Part shown: positions 18,630 through 28,081 of the stretch, in pieces
How the letters are laid out: the number at the start of each line of letters is the position of its first letter
How positions within the stretch are numbered: the stretch's first letter is position 1
Assembly (NCBI RefSeq): GCF_900104475.1
Contig: NZ_FNJR01000004.1
Location: 310,001-374,000, forward strand
DNA: 64,000 nucleotides
Origin: Actinopolyspora xinjiangensis
Lineage (GTDB): Bacteria; Actinomycetota; Actinomycetes; Mycobacteriales; Pseudonocardiaceae
Direction: 5' to 3'
Made by a program: the position numbers and the translations under genes
Notes under the pieces: generated by a model
What the model was told of the DNA's origin: nothing
The model's input: only the letters and a program-made list of their open reading frames with translations
The model's database searches: none

Positions 18630-20119
18630 CGGGTGTCTATCTGGTGGCGATGCCCGCGCTGGGAATCCTGCTGGCCGGAAGGCAGCGGGGTACCGGTGAC
18701 TACTTCCTGGGCGGACGCGACCTGCCCTGGTGGGCGGTCTGCCTGTCGGTGGTGGCCACCGAGACCTCCACGCTCACCGTGATAAGCGTTCCCACCGTGG
18801 CCTACCTGGGCTCGTTCACCTACCTGCAGCTGGCTATCGGGTACCTCGTCGGCAGAACGGTGGTCGCCTTCGTGCTGCTGCCCCGCTACTACGCGGGGGA
18901 GCTGGTCAGCGCCTACGCCTTCCTGGGAAAACGCTTCGGCGGGGGACTGCAGGGCACCGCTTCGGTCACGTTCTCGGTCACGAGGCTGCTCGCGGACGGG
19001 TTGCGCCTGTTCGCCACGGCCATCCCGGTGAAGGTCGTGCTGGCCTCGTTCGGGGTGACCGCGACCTACTGGCAGATAATCCTGGGACTGTCGGCCCTGA
19101 CAGTGGTCTACACCTACTTCGGGGGAATCCGGGCGGTCGTCTGGGTGGACGTGGTGCAGCTGGGCGTCTACGTGGGCGGCTCGGTGGTCGCGGGAGCCAT
19201 CCTGCTGGCCAAGCTCCCCTCCGACTGGTTCGACAGGGCGCTCGCGGCGGGCAAGTTCGAGCTGTTCGACATGACCGCGCCAGTGCTGACCAGTCAGTAC
19301 TCCTTCGTCACCGCCGTGCTCGGCGGAGCGGTGTTCGCGATGGCCTCGCACGGGGCCGACCAGCTGATGGTGCAGCGGCTGCTGGCCTGCCGCACACTCG
19401 CCGACAGTCAGCGGGCGGTGATCACCAGCGGTGTGCTCGTGCTGCTGCAGTTCGCCCTGTTCCTGGCGATCGGTTCGATGCTGTGGACCTTCTACGCAGG
19501 CGTCGCCCCCGAACAGCTCGGCATGAGCAGTGGTGACGCGCTGTTTCCCCGTTTCATCGTGAACCAGCTGCCCGCCGGGCTGTCCGGGTTGCTGATCGCC
19601 GGGATCATCGCCGCGGCCATGAGCACGCTGTCCTCCTCGCTGAACTCGCTGTCCACCTCGACCGTCAGCGATCTGTACCCGCGGCTCACCCGCCGGACTC
19701 ACGGCGATCGGGGAAGGTTGCGGCTGGCGCGGGGCGCCACGGTCGGCTGGGCTCTGGTGTTCGTGGTCTTCGCCTCGCTGTTCACCAGTACCGACAACCC
19801 GGTGGTCGAGGTGGGGCTGGGGATAGCCTCCTACACATACGGGGCGCTGCTGGGAGCTTTCCTGCTGGGGCTGCTGGTCGGACGGGCACGGCAGGCGGAC
19901 GCGGTGGTGGCCTTCTGCTGCGCGCTGGCGGGGGTGCTCTGGCTCGCGCTCGGCGCGGCGTTCCCGGACGGGCGGGGAGGTCACGCACCGCTGGCGTTTC
20001 CCTGGTACACCCCGATCGGCGTGGCGATCACCCTGCTCGTCGGCGGAGCGCTGTCGCTGCGCCACCGCGGCGCACGCGAGGGTGCCGGGCGGGAGTCGGA
20101 GTTCTCCGAGGCCGGCTGA
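18605..20119 (+). CDS. Sodium:solute symporter (SSS) family transporter
   Basis: This 504-residue membrane protein has about 13 helices. Family features are GRQRGTGDYFLGGRDLPWWAV after helix 1, ATETSTLTVISVP, the SSS signature area MASHGADQLMVQRLLACRT, and SGLLIAGIIAAAMSTLSSSLNS with the conserved serine run. GGAGG lies four bases before the ATG at 18605. The substrate is unknown. Translational overlap with anmK suggests import of an amino sugar or cell-wall fragment, which is an inference from context. Confidence 0.92.
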   Translation: MRIIDLAVTGVYLVAMPALGILLAGRQRGTGDYFLGGRDLPWWAVCLSVVATETSTLTVISVPTVAYLGSFTYLQLAIGYLVGRTVVAFVLLPRYYAGELVSAYAFLGKRFGGGLQGTASVTFSVTRLLADGLRLFATAIPVKVVLASFGVTATYWQIILGLSALTVVYTYFGGIRAVVWVDVVQLGVYVGGSVVAGAILLAKLPSDWFDRALAAGKFELFDMTAPVLTSQYSFVTAVLGGAVFAMASHGADQLMVQRLLACRTLADSQRAVITSGVLVLLQFALFLAIGSMLWTFYAGVAPEQLGMSSGDALFPRFIVNQLPAGLSGLLIAGIIAAAMSTLSSSLNSLSTSTVSDLYPRLTRRTHGDRGRLRLARGATVGWALVFVVFASLFTSTDNPVVEVGLGIASYTYGALLGAFLLGLLVGRARQADAVVAFCCALAGVLWLALGAAFPDGRGGHAPLAFPWYTPIGVAITLLVGGALSLRHRGAREGAGRESEFSEAG

Positions 20120-20154
20120 CCGACGCTCCCCTCGACGGAGGGCACCCGAGCCGA

Positions 20155-20181
20155 CGCGCCCCGGTAAGGCGCCGGGGCGCG
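20155..20181. terminator. Bidirectional terminator between the symporter and smc
   Basis: A perfect 10-bp stem, CGCGCCCCGG with CCGGGGCGCG, encloses a seven-base loop between the two convergent genes. There is no T-run, as is common for actinobacterial terminators. Confidence 0.7.
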
Positions 20182-20189
20182 TCCGGTGT

Positions 20190-23100
20190 TCAGCCCTCCC
20201 CCGCGTCGTTCGCCCCTGCCGGGGAGTCTGAGGGCTCGGTGGTCTCGACGGGCTCCGCGCCTCCCGAAGCCAGCCGCTGCGAGATGACGGTGGTGATCCC
20301 GTCCCCACGCATGCTGACCCCGTAGAGGGCGTCGGCGATCTCCATGGTCGGTTTCTGGTGCGTGATGATGATCAACTGCGAGTTGGCCCGGAGCTGGTCG
20401 AGCAGCCCGATCAACCGCCGCAGGTTCGTCTCGTCCAGCGCGGCCTCCACCTCGTCGAGCACGTAGAACGGCGAGGGACGGGCACGGAAGATCGCGACCA
20501 GCATGGCCACGGCCGTCAACGACTTCTCCCCGCCGGACAGCAACGACAGCCGTTTGACCTTCTTGCCCGGGGGCCTGGCCTCCACCTCGACACCGGTGGT
20601 GAGCATGTCCTCGGGATCGGTGAGCACGAGCTTGCCGGACCCGCCGGGGAAGAGCACCGAGAACACCTTCTCGAATTCGGCGGCCACGTCCTCGAACGCC
20701 GTGGAGAAGACCTCGAGGATCTTCTCGTCGACCTCCTTGACCACGTCGAGCAGGTCCTTGCGGGTGGCCTTGAGGTCCTCCAGCTGCCCGGACAGGTACT
20801 TGTAGCGCTCCTCGAGCGCGGCGTACTCCTCCAGAGCCAGCGGGTTGACCTTCCCCAGCGCGGCCAGGTCCTTCTCCGCGCGTTCGGCCCGACGCTGCTG
20901 GGTCTGCCGGTCGTAGGGCAGTGCGGGCGGCTTGCTCACCTGTTCGCCGCGTTCCTTGGCCGCCTCGTACTCCGCCATCTCGTCCGGGCTCGGCGGCACG
21001 GGGACGTCGGGGGAGTAGTCCTGCAGCAGATCGTCGAGCCCCACCCCGAACTCCTCGACGATCTTCGTCTCGAGCTGCTCGATCCGCAGCCGCTGCTCGG
21101 CCCGGGCCACCTCGTCCCGGTGCACCGCGTCGGTGAGCTTCTCCAGCTCCCCGGAGAGCTCGCGCACACGGTTGCGGAACGTCTCCAGCCGGCTCTCGTT
21201 GTCGGAGTGGCGCTGTTGCAGCTCGTCACGCTGCTCCGCCGCCGAGCCCAACGACAGTTCGATGCGTTCGAGCGCGGTGCGGCAGCCCTCGATCACGGTC
21301 TCGGCCACCCGCGCGCCACGCTGCCTGGCAAGGCGTGCCTGCTCGGCGCGTTCCCGCTGCTGCCGCTCCTGACGCGCGGAACGCCGCAACTGCTCGGCCC
21401 TGCCCTGCAACGCGCGCGCTCGCTCCTCGGCACTGCGCACCGCGAGCCGGGCGTCCATCTCGCGCTGGCGCAGGTCGTCGAGTTCGGCGGCCAACCGGTC
21501 GCGCTCCGTGGTGTCGGGCTCCTCGTCGTCGAGCTGTTCGGACTGGACCACCTCCAGCCGCTCCTGGAGTTCGGCGAGTTTGTCCACGGCCCGCTGCCTC
21601 GAACTCTCCACTTCGCCCCGTTGGGTACGCAGCCGCTCCACCTCGGCCGCCGCGGAGCGGGCCGCGTCGAGCAGGCTGGCCACTCGCTCGGAACTGCGCG
21701 CGTGGCGGACCCGGAGCTCGTTGAGCTGTTCCTGCGCGGCGCTGACCTCCTCCTCGCGCGCCCGCAGCTCGGACCGTGCCCCCTCCAGCGCGGCGCTGTG
21801 CCGTTCGAGCCCGCGCCGGGCCTCCGCCAGCTCGGACTCGGCCTCGTCCACCGCGGCCTGTATCTCGATCACACTTCGCTCGTCCGAGGCGGCGGAGCCG
21901 CCGCAGGCCCAGCTGCTCCCGAGCACATCCCCTTCTCGGGTGACGACCCGCACTTCCGGGTGCTGCCGCAACAACCGCTCGGCGCCGTCCAGGTCGTCGA
22001 CCACCGCGATGCGGTCGAGCAGCACCGCCAGGGCGGAGTCCAGCCCCTCGGGGGCCCGCACCAGGTCCACCGCCCACCGCGCCGCGTCGTCCAGCTCCGG
22101 CCACCCGCTCCGATCGGGGGGAGCTCCGGAACCGACCAGCAGCCCGCTGCTGCCCGCCTCATCGGCCTTGAGCACCCGCAACGCGGTGGCGGCGTCGGAG
22201 ACCCCGCGCACCGCCACCGCCTCGGCGGCCGCCCCCAGCGCCGCCGTCAGCGCGGCCTCGGATCCCGGATCGACGGTCAGCAACGCCGAGACCGAACCGA
22301 GCAGTCCGGGGACGCGGTCGCCCGCCGCCAGCAGCGCCGCGGCGCCGTCCTTGCGGTCCAGCCCCATCGACAGGGCCTCCACGCGGGCCTGCCAGGAGGC
22401 TATCTCGCGCTCGGCGGACCTCTCGGCCTCCACGAGTTCGTCCACTCGCCCTCGCGCCGCGTCCCTGGCCTCCACCGCGTTGGCGTGGCGCTGCTCGGCC
22501 CCGCCGTCGTCATCGTGCTCGGCACCGTCGGCCGCCGCCTCCTCGTAGGCCTGCTGCGCGGCGGCGGCGCGCTGCTCGGCCTCGGTGGTGGAGGCGGACA
22601 ACCGCTCGATCTCCTCGTCGGTGGCGGCCACCTTGCTGCGCATCGACTCGACCTCGCCCGAGAGGCGGGCCGCTCCCTCGCGGCGGTCGGCTATGGCGCG
22701 CACGGCGGCCATGTGGGCGCGTTCGGCCTCCTGCAGCGCGGACTCGACTTCGGCCCGGTTGGTCACCACCTCGGAGAGTGCCTCACGGGTGCGCTCGGCC
22801 TCCTCGTTGGCGGTCTCCTCCCGTTCCGCGGCCTCCTCCGCCTCGGCCTCCAGCTCCTCGGGCTCGCGCTGCTGCCGGGGCTGCTCCGGCTCGGTGGTGA
22901 GGTGCTTGTGCCGCTCCTGGGCCAGTCGCAACGTACCGCCGAGACGTTCCCGCAGCGCGGAGAGGCGGTACCAGGTGTCCTGGATGCGCGCGAGCCTGGG
23001 GGCGTCGGCGCTGACCTGTTCGCCCAGCGCCTTCTCCTGCTCCTGGGCCTGCTGCAGTGCCCGCTCCGTCTCCGCGCGCTTCTCGCGGGCGGCCTGCTCG

Positions 23101-23840
23101 TTCGCCTCGTCCCTGGCCAGTTCGGAACGAGCGGTGACCAGGTCGTCGGCGATCAGCCGGAGCCGGGCGTCGCGCAGTTCGGCCTGGATCGTCTGTGCCC
23201 TGCGCGCGACCTCGGCCTGCTTGCCCAGCGGTTTGAGCTGTTTGCGGAGCTCGCCGGTCAGATCGGTGAGGCGGGTCAGGTTGGCCTGCATCGCCTCCAG
23301 CTTGCGCAGCGCCTTCTCCTTGCGCTTGCGGTGTTTGAGCACGCCAGCGGCCTCTTCGATGAGCCTGCGGTGCTCCTCCGGCTTGGCCTGCAGGATGCTG
23401 GACAACTGTCCCTGCCCGACGATGACGTGCATCTCACGGCCGATGCCGGAGTCGGACAGCAGCTCCTGCAGGTCGCGCAGTCGGCAGGCGTTTCCGTTGA
23501 GCTCGTACTCACTGGCGCCGTCCCGGAACATGCGACGCGTGATGGAGACCTCGGTGTAGTCGATCGGCAGCGCCCCGTCGGCGTTGTCGATCGTCAGGTT
23601 CACCTCGGCACGACCGAGCGGCGCGCGCCCCGACGTGCCCGCGAATATGACGTCCTCCATCTTCCCGCCGCGCAGTGCCTTGGCACCCTGCTCCCCCATG
23701 ACCCAGGTCAGCGCGTCGAGCACATTGGACTTGCCGGAGCCGTTCGGCCCGACCACGCATGTGATCCCCGGTTCGAACCGGAGCGTGGTGGTCGACACGA
23801 AGGATTTGAACCCCTTCAGCGTCAGGCTCTTCAGATGCAC
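20190..23840 (-). CDS. smc: Chromosome partition protein SMC
   Basis: This 1216-residue SMC ATPase condenses and segregates the chromosome with ScpA/ScpB. The N-terminal head has MHLKSLTLKGFKSF and Walker A GPNGSGKS at 31-38. Two long coiled coils rich in Glu, Arg and Ala flank a hinge at roughly residues 500-650 (VPGLLGSVSALLTVDPG, VLLDRIAVVDDL). The C-terminal head has the ABC signature LSLLSGGEKSLTAVAML and Walker B FYVLDEVEAALDETN. It starts with GTG and ends facing the symporter gene. Confidence 0.98.
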   Translation of the reverse strand: MHLKSLTLKGFKSFVSTTTLRFEPGITCVVGPNGSGKSNVLDALTWVMGEQGAKALRGGKMEDVIFAGTSGRAPLGRAEVNLTIDNADGALPIDYTEVSITRRMFRDGASEYELNGNACRLRDLQELLSDSGIGREMHVIVGQGQLSSILQAKPEEHRRLIEEAAGVLKHRKRKEKALRKLEAMQANLTRLTDLTGELRKQLKPLGKQAEVARRAQTIQAELRDARLRLIADDLVTARSELARDEANEQAAREKRAETERALQQAQEQEKALGEQVSADAPRLARIQDTWYRLSALRERLGGTLRLAQERHKHLTTEPEQPRQQREPEELEAEAEEAAEREETANEEAERTREALSEVVTNRAEVESALQEAERAHMAAVRAIADRREGAARLSGEVESMRSKVAATDEEIERLSASTTEAEQRAAAAQQAYEEAAADGAEHDDDGGAEQRHANAVEARDAARGRVDELVEAERSAEREIASWQARVEALSMGLDRKDGAAALLAAGDRVPGLLGSVSALLTVDPGSEAALTAALGAAAEAVAVRGVSDAATALRVLKADEAGSSGLLVGSGAPPDRSGWPELDDAARWAVDLVRAPEGLDSALAVLLDRIAVVDDLDGAERLLRQHPEVRVVTREGDVLGSSWACGGSAASDERSVIEIQAAVDEAESELAEARRGLERHSAALEGARSELRAREEEVSAAQEQLNELRVRHARSSERVASLLDAARSAAAEVERLRTQRGEVESSRQRAVDKLAELQERLEVVQSEQLDDEEPDTTERDRLAAELDDLRQREMDARLAVRSAEERARALQGRAEQLRRSARQERQQRERAEQARLARQRGARVAETVIEGCRTALERIELSLGSAAEQRDELQQRHSDNESRLETFRNRVRELSGELEKLTDAVHRDEVARAEQRLRIEQLETKIVEEFGVGLDDLLQDYSPDVPVPPSPDEMAEYEAAKERGEQVSKPPALPYDRQTQQRRAERAEKDLAALGKVNPLALEEYAALEERYKYLSGQLEDLKATRKDLLDVVKEVDEKILEVFSTAFEDVAAEFEKVFSVLFPGGSGKLVLTDPEDMLTTGVEVEARPPGKKVKRLSLLSGGEKSLTAVAMLVAIFRARPSPFYVLDEVEAALDETNLRRLIGLLDQLRANSQLIIITHQKPTMEIADALYGVSMRGDGITTVISQRLASGGAEPVETTEPSDSPAGANDAGEG

Positions 23841-23955
23841 CGCTGCTCAACGACCTTCCCGAAATGACGGCTGTGCAAGACCCGCGGCCCCGGGCGAAAA
23901 CGGACGTGCCCGGAAACCGCACCGACCCGGTCTGAATCTTGGAGACCCGTGGAAC

Positions 23956-24249
23956 TCACCGTTCGACGAACCCGGAGAGTTCACCACGTGGCTGTGCCCA
24001 CTGCTCCGCGACGTGCTCGACAACCCCCGGTGTATCACCCGAACGAAGGAGTTCCAGCAGTCTTTCGCAGGCGTGTCGGGGTCCCTCGGCCACCACTTCG
24101 ACACGACTTCCCGGCAGGTTCGTCGCGCTGCCGGTCAGCCCCAGTTCCAGGGCACGTGACCGGGTCCACCACCGGAACCCTACTCCCTGTACTCGACCGT
24201 GCACCCAAGCGGTCAGCCTGGTCAGCTCGGTGTTCGTCCCATCGGACAT
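23956..24249 (-). CDS. acyP: Acylphosphatase
   Basis: This 97-residue enzyme hydrolyses acyl phosphates. The signature VHGRVQGVGFRWWTRSRALELGL contains the phosphate-binding loop and catalytic arginine, and GLTGSATNLPGSRVEVVAEG supplies the usual asparagine. I chose the ATG at 24249 (MSDGTNTEL), which is preceded by GGTGAGTCGGAG. It follows the smc start on the opposite side of a 115-base gap, keeping the smc-acyP-mutM order seen in mycobacteria apart from the insertion at 24.5-28 kb. Confidence 0.93.
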   Translation of the reverse strand: MSDGTNTELTRLTAWVHGRVQGVGFRWWTRSRALELGLTGSATNLPGSRVEVVAEGPRHACERLLELLRSGDTPGVVEHVAEQWAQPRGELSGFVER

Positions 24250-24507
24250 CTCCGACTCACCCTTCCTGTCGTGTTCATGGTCACCGCGCGAGGTGGTACC
24301 GATGATGCCTTCCGCTGGTTCCGGAGCGGGAATCACGACTCCCCCGAACAGCGGTTCACCCCCACCCCGATCTCGGGGCACCGGATAGCTACCGTAATGC
24401 GGACGAAACCGACCACCGTGAGGGTCCGCGCATCCACCACCGAAGAGACTGCGGCACCCGGCCCGCCGGGGCCACACCTACGGATTTCGAGGACGAGTGA
24501 GCAATCC

Positions 24508-25215
24508 ATGGATCCACTCCACGAGGACCGGAAAGCCCTGTCGAAGCGTCTGGTGGCGCTCGCGGGCTCGGGAGTGATGATCGCGACGGCTTTCTCCACG
24601 ATGGCGGCGATCGCGATGGGCAACGTGGCGCAGGAGGAAGCCTCGCTCCCCGGCTCGGTGGGCGAGGCGGCCGGGACCGCGAACTACGAGAGCACGAGCT
24701 CGGAACGCGACACGACGAGTTCGCGGAAACCGGACTCCGAAAAACCGGCCCTCGGCACACCGGCCGACGAGGCCGAGGGCGGCGAGTTGGAGGATCCCCA
24801 CCCCGAGTCGACTGCGGCGGACACGCCCGACTCCTCGGCCGGAACTTCCCATGAGAACTCGAGCACTGGGATGAGCGACCCCACGGACGACAGCGGGCCG
24901 ACCGGGAACGACGAACGGGACCCGAGTAACGAGGATCCTCAGATCTCCTCGACCGAGAACACCAGCCCGGAACAACCAAGCACCACGCCACCGGAGCCGA
25001 CCACTGATCCCGATGAATCGAGCAACGAGGAGCCGCCTCCGAATGAGCCCGAGACGAGCTCGGAAAGCGCTCCAGATAGCGACGCCGAGACCAACGCGTC
25101 GGGCAGCACGACGGACGACGAGACCGAGGTAACGGCCAGTTCCGCACGGGAGACCTCGACCATCTCGTCCACCTCGCCCTCCGCACAGCGTCCCTCGGCG
25201 TCCACCACCGCGTGA
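24508..25215 (+). CDS. Exported acidic Ser/Thr/Pro-rich low-complexity protein
   Basis: The 235-residue product has a basic N-terminus (RKALSKR) and one hydrophobic segment (LVALAGSGVMIATAFSTMAAIAM) that could be a signal peptide or anchor. The remaining 190 residues are almost entirely D, E, S, T, P, N and G, with no Trp, Phe or Cys and only one Tyr. The stretch would be highly negative and disordered, perhaps a wall-spanning or salt-protective surface stalk. GAGGA precedes the ATG. I recognise no family, and the gene stands alone on its strand. Confidence 0.7.
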   Translation: MDPLHEDRKALSKRLVALAGSGVMIATAFSTMAAIAMGNVAQEEASLPGSVGEAAGTANYESTSSERDTTSSRKPDSEKPALGTPADEAEGGELEDPHPESTAADTPDSSAGTSHENSSTGMSDPTDDSGPTGNDERDPSNEDPQISSTENTSPEQPSTTPPEPTTDPDESSNEEPPPNEPETSSESAPDSDAETNASGSTTDDETEVTASSARETSTISSTSPSAQRPSASTTA

Positions 25216-25240
25216 ACCGGATCGGGCCGACCGGTCGCGG

Positions 25241-25861
25241 CTAGCCGATGTCTCCCCGGACCACCAGATCGGCCCTGTCGCGGGTTCCGGCGATGAGCCG
25301 CGCGTTGCGCTCGTCGCTGCGCAGCACCCACTCGCGGGCGCGCTCGCGGGACAGGCCGTGTCGCACGTGGCGCGCGATCAACCGCTCGACCCGCTTGTCG
25401 TCGTCGGGCGCCAGGTACCAGCACTCGTCCAGCAGTTCACGCACTCCGCTCCAGGAGCCCTGGTCGAGGAGCAGGTAGTTGCCCTCGGTGATCACCAGCG
25501 GCACATCGGACGGAACGGCGATCGAACCGGCGTAGGACTCCTCGACCGAGCGATGGAACTCGGGGGCGTAGACCACCTCGTCGCCCTCGCCCTGCTCCCG
25601 CAGCCTACGCAGCAACGCGAGGTAGCCCGCCGCGTCGAAGGTGTCCGGGGCTCCCTTGCGGTCCTGTCTGCCGAGCCTGCGCAGTTCGGCCCCGGCGAGG
25701 TGGAAGCCGTCCATCGGGACGAGCACCGCGTTCCCCTCCAGGCGGCGAAGCAACCTGTCCGCGAGCCTTCCCTTCCCGGCTGCGGGTGGTCCGGTTATTC
25801 CGAGAACGCGACGACGCCCGTCGCCGAGGAGCTCGCGAGCGCGTTCGAGCAGCCCTTCCAT
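25241..25861 (-). CDS. Nucleoside/nucleotide kinase family protein
   Basis: This 206-residue P-loop kinase resembles the uridine kinase/pantothenate kinase-like group: GITGPPAAGKGRLADRL (P-loop about 24-31), VLVPMDGFHLAGAEL, KGAPDTFDAAGYLALL, VVYAPEFHRSVEES and VITEGNYLLLD. The P-loop ends GKG rather than the usual GKS/T, so the Mg-coordinating hydroxyl residue is missing at that position. The start is the ATG at 25861 with GAAGG upstream; a longer start at 25906 is possible. The substrate is unknown, perhaps a sugar or nucleoside. Confidence 0.85.
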   Translation of the reverse strand: MEGLLERARELLGDGRRRVLGITGPPAAGKGRLADRLLRRLEGNAVLVPMDGFHLAGAELRRLGRQDRKGAPDTFDAAGYLALLRRLREQGEGDEVVYAPEFHRSVEESYAGSIAVPSDVPLVITEGNYLLLDQGSWSGVRELLDECWYLAPDDDKRVERLIARHVRHGLSRERAREWVLRSDERNARLIAGTRDRADLVVRGDIG

Positions 25862-26186
25862 GCCTTCGCGGTGGACGACCGGCGATCGTCGTGGCTGTCC
25901 CGGCACGTTGGCTCCTTCCCGAGCGACATCGACCCGGCGGGGCCGACCGCCCGACCCCTTCGCACGTGATCAGACTACCCGGCTCCGACGGGTCGCTTCA
26001 GTCCACAGCCTCGTGACAGGACCGGAACGTGGTCGGCCCGCGCTAGCCGGAAAATGCGCTTTTTGACTCGTTTTCGCAGGTATGCCCCTTTCATCGGTGA
26101 TCGACATCACCGGCGGAACAGTTTCCGCGATGCGACAAAATAGTTAATTTAGCTAAGGAAATGTTTTCCGCGACCAGGAGCGCACG

Positions 26187-28022
26187 ATGTGTGGTATTTG
26201 CGGCTGGATCGATTTCCGGAACGACCTCGAACAGCAGCGGGACACCCTCGACGCCATGTGCCGGACCATGGCGTGCCGCGGCCCCGACGCCTCGGGGACG
26301 AGCGTCCTGCGGCACGCGGCTCTCGGGCACCGGCGTCTGGCGATCATCGACCTCCCCGGCGGGGCCCAGCCGATGAACACGCGGACCCCGGACGGTGAGC
26401 TCTGCCTGGTCTACAGCGGCGAGACCTACAACTTCACCGAGCTGCGCGGCGAACTGCGCGGCCGGGGGCACCACTTCGAAACCGACAGTGACACCGAGGT
26501 GGTACTGCGCGGCTACCTCGAATGGGGGGAAGGTGTCGCCGAACGGCTCAACGGAATGTACGCCTTCGCCGTCTGGGACGGACGCGCGGACAAGCTGACC
26601 CTGGTGCGGGACCGGATGGGCATCAAGCCGCTCTACTACTACCCGACCGATAACGGCGTGCTGTTCGGCTCCGAACCCAAGGCGATCCTGGCCAATCCGC
26701 TGGTCGAGCACAGGGTCGACGCCGACGGCCTGCGGGAGCTGTTCGCCCTGACCAAGCAACCCGGCAACGCCGTCTGGTCCGGGATGCACGAGGTGGAGCC
26801 CGGCACCGTGGTCACCGTGGACCGGGACGGAACGCACCGGCGCACCTACTGGAGGCTGGCGGCCACCGAACACACCGACGGCACCGAGGCCACCGTGACG
26901 AAGGTGCGCGAACTGCTGGACGACATCGTGGACCGTCAGCTCGTCTCGGACGTGGCACGCTGCGTCCTGCTCTCGGGGGGTCTCGATTCCAGCGCGATCA
27001 CCGCGCTGGCCGCGCGGCGGTTGGCACCGAGTGGCCAGGACGTCCGCAGTTTCGCCGTGGACTTCCTCGGCCAGACGGAGAACTTCGTCTCCGACTCGCT
27101 GCGCGAGACCCCGGACGGTCCCTACGTGCACGACGTGGCCGAGCACGTCCGCTCGCGGCACCGCGACATCGTGCTGGACCCGCAGATGCTCGCCGATCCC
27201 GAAGTGCGGCGCGCGGCCGTGGCGGCCCGGGACGTGCCGATGGGGTTGGGCGACCTGGACAACTCGCTGTACCTGCTGTTCAAGTCCGTCCGGGAGCACT
27301 CGACCGTCGCGTTGTCCGGTGAATCCGCCGACGAGATCTTCGGCGGCTACAAGTGGTTCTTCGACCCCCACGTCAGGGAGGCGGAGACCTTCCCGTGGCT
27401 GGCCGCCTTCGGCGGTCTCCACTCCCCGGGGCGGGAGATACTGGACCCCACGCTGGCCGAACAGCTCGACCTGACCGGCTACGTGGCTGAGGAGTACCGC
27501 CGCGCGGTGAGCGAGCTGCCGACGTTGGAGGGCGAAAGTGCCTTCGAACGCAAGATGCGGGAGATCAGCTACCTTCACCTGACCCGTTTCGTACGGATCC
27601 TGCTGGACCGCAAGGACCGCATGAGCATGGCGGTCGGCCTCGAGGTCAGGGTGCCGTTCTGCGACCACCGGCTGGTCGAGTACGTCTTCAACGCCCCGTG
27701 GGCGCTGAAGACCTACGACGGCAGGGAGAAGAGCCTGCTGCGCGGCGCCACGGCCGACATCCTGCCGCGTTCGGTGGTCGACAGGGTCAAGAGTCCGTAC
27801 CCCTCGACCCAGGATCCGAACTACGCCGCCGAGCTGCAGCGGCAGGCCGGGGAACTGCTGCGGACCGACGACCCGGCACTGTCGCTGCTGAACGAGCGGT
27901 GGATCCGGGAGGCCGTGACGACACCCGCCGAACAGGTGGACGCCGACACGCGCAACGCGTTGGAACGCTTCCTGGACGTGTCGATCTGGCTGGAACAGCA
28001 CAACCCGGAGATCAAGGTCTGA
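26187..28022 (+). CDS. asnB: Asparagine synthase (glutamine-hydrolysing)
   Basis: This 611-residue class II amidotransferase converts aspartate and glutamine to asparagine. The nucleophile Cys2 is exposed after Met removal (MCGICGWIDF). CRGPDASGTSV, GHRRLAIIDL and the glutaminase Ntn fold follow. The synthetase domain has the PP-loop LLSGGLDSSAITAL and LSGESADEIFGGY. AGGAG precedes the ATG. It stands alone on the plus strand. Related proteins act in secondary metabolism, but the motifs fit a true AsnB. An AT-rich patch upstream (26135-26165) may hold the promoter. Confidence 0.94.
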   Translation: MCGICGWIDFRNDLEQQRDTLDAMCRTMACRGPDASGTSVLRHAALGHRRLAIIDLPGGAQPMNTRTPDGELCLVYSGETYNFTELRGELRGRGHHFETDSDTEVVLRGYLEWGEGVAERLNGMYAFAVWDGRADKLTLVRDRMGIKPLYYYPTDNGVLFGSEPKAILANPLVEHRVDADGLRELFALTKQPGNAVWSGMHEVEPGTVVTVDRDGTHRRTYWRLAATEHTDGTEATVTKVRELLDDIVDRQLVSDVARCVLLSGGLDSSAITALAARRLAPSGQDVRSFAVDFLGQTENFVSDSLRETPDGPYVHDVAEHVRSRHRDIVLDPQMLADPEVRRAAVAARDVPMGLGDLDNSLYLLFKSVREHSTVALSGESADEIFGGYKWFFDPHVREAETFPWLAAFGGLHSPGREILDPTLAEQLDLTGYVAEEYRRAVSELPTLEGESAFERKMREISYLHLTRFVRILLDRKDRMSMAVGLEVRVPFCDHRLVEYVFNAPWALKTYDGREKSLLRGATADILPRSVVDRVKSPYPSTQDPNYAAELQRQAGELLRTDDPALSLLNERWIREAVTTPAEQVDADTRNALERFLDVSIWLEQHNPEIKV

Positions 28023-28081
28023 TCACCCGTATCCCCCTCGGGCTGAGCTCGAACGGTGCGGCACGACCACCCACCACGGGA

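Noticed and set aside
20358-23867. Very long plus-strand open frame
   Set aside because: Antisense shadow of smc; His/Leu/Gly-rich composition, no ribosome-binding site and no family.
24199-24507. N-terminal extension of the acidic protein gene
   Set aside because: It overlaps acyP and is unlike an exported protein start; the ATG at 24508 has a ribosome-binding site and leads into the hydrophobic segment.
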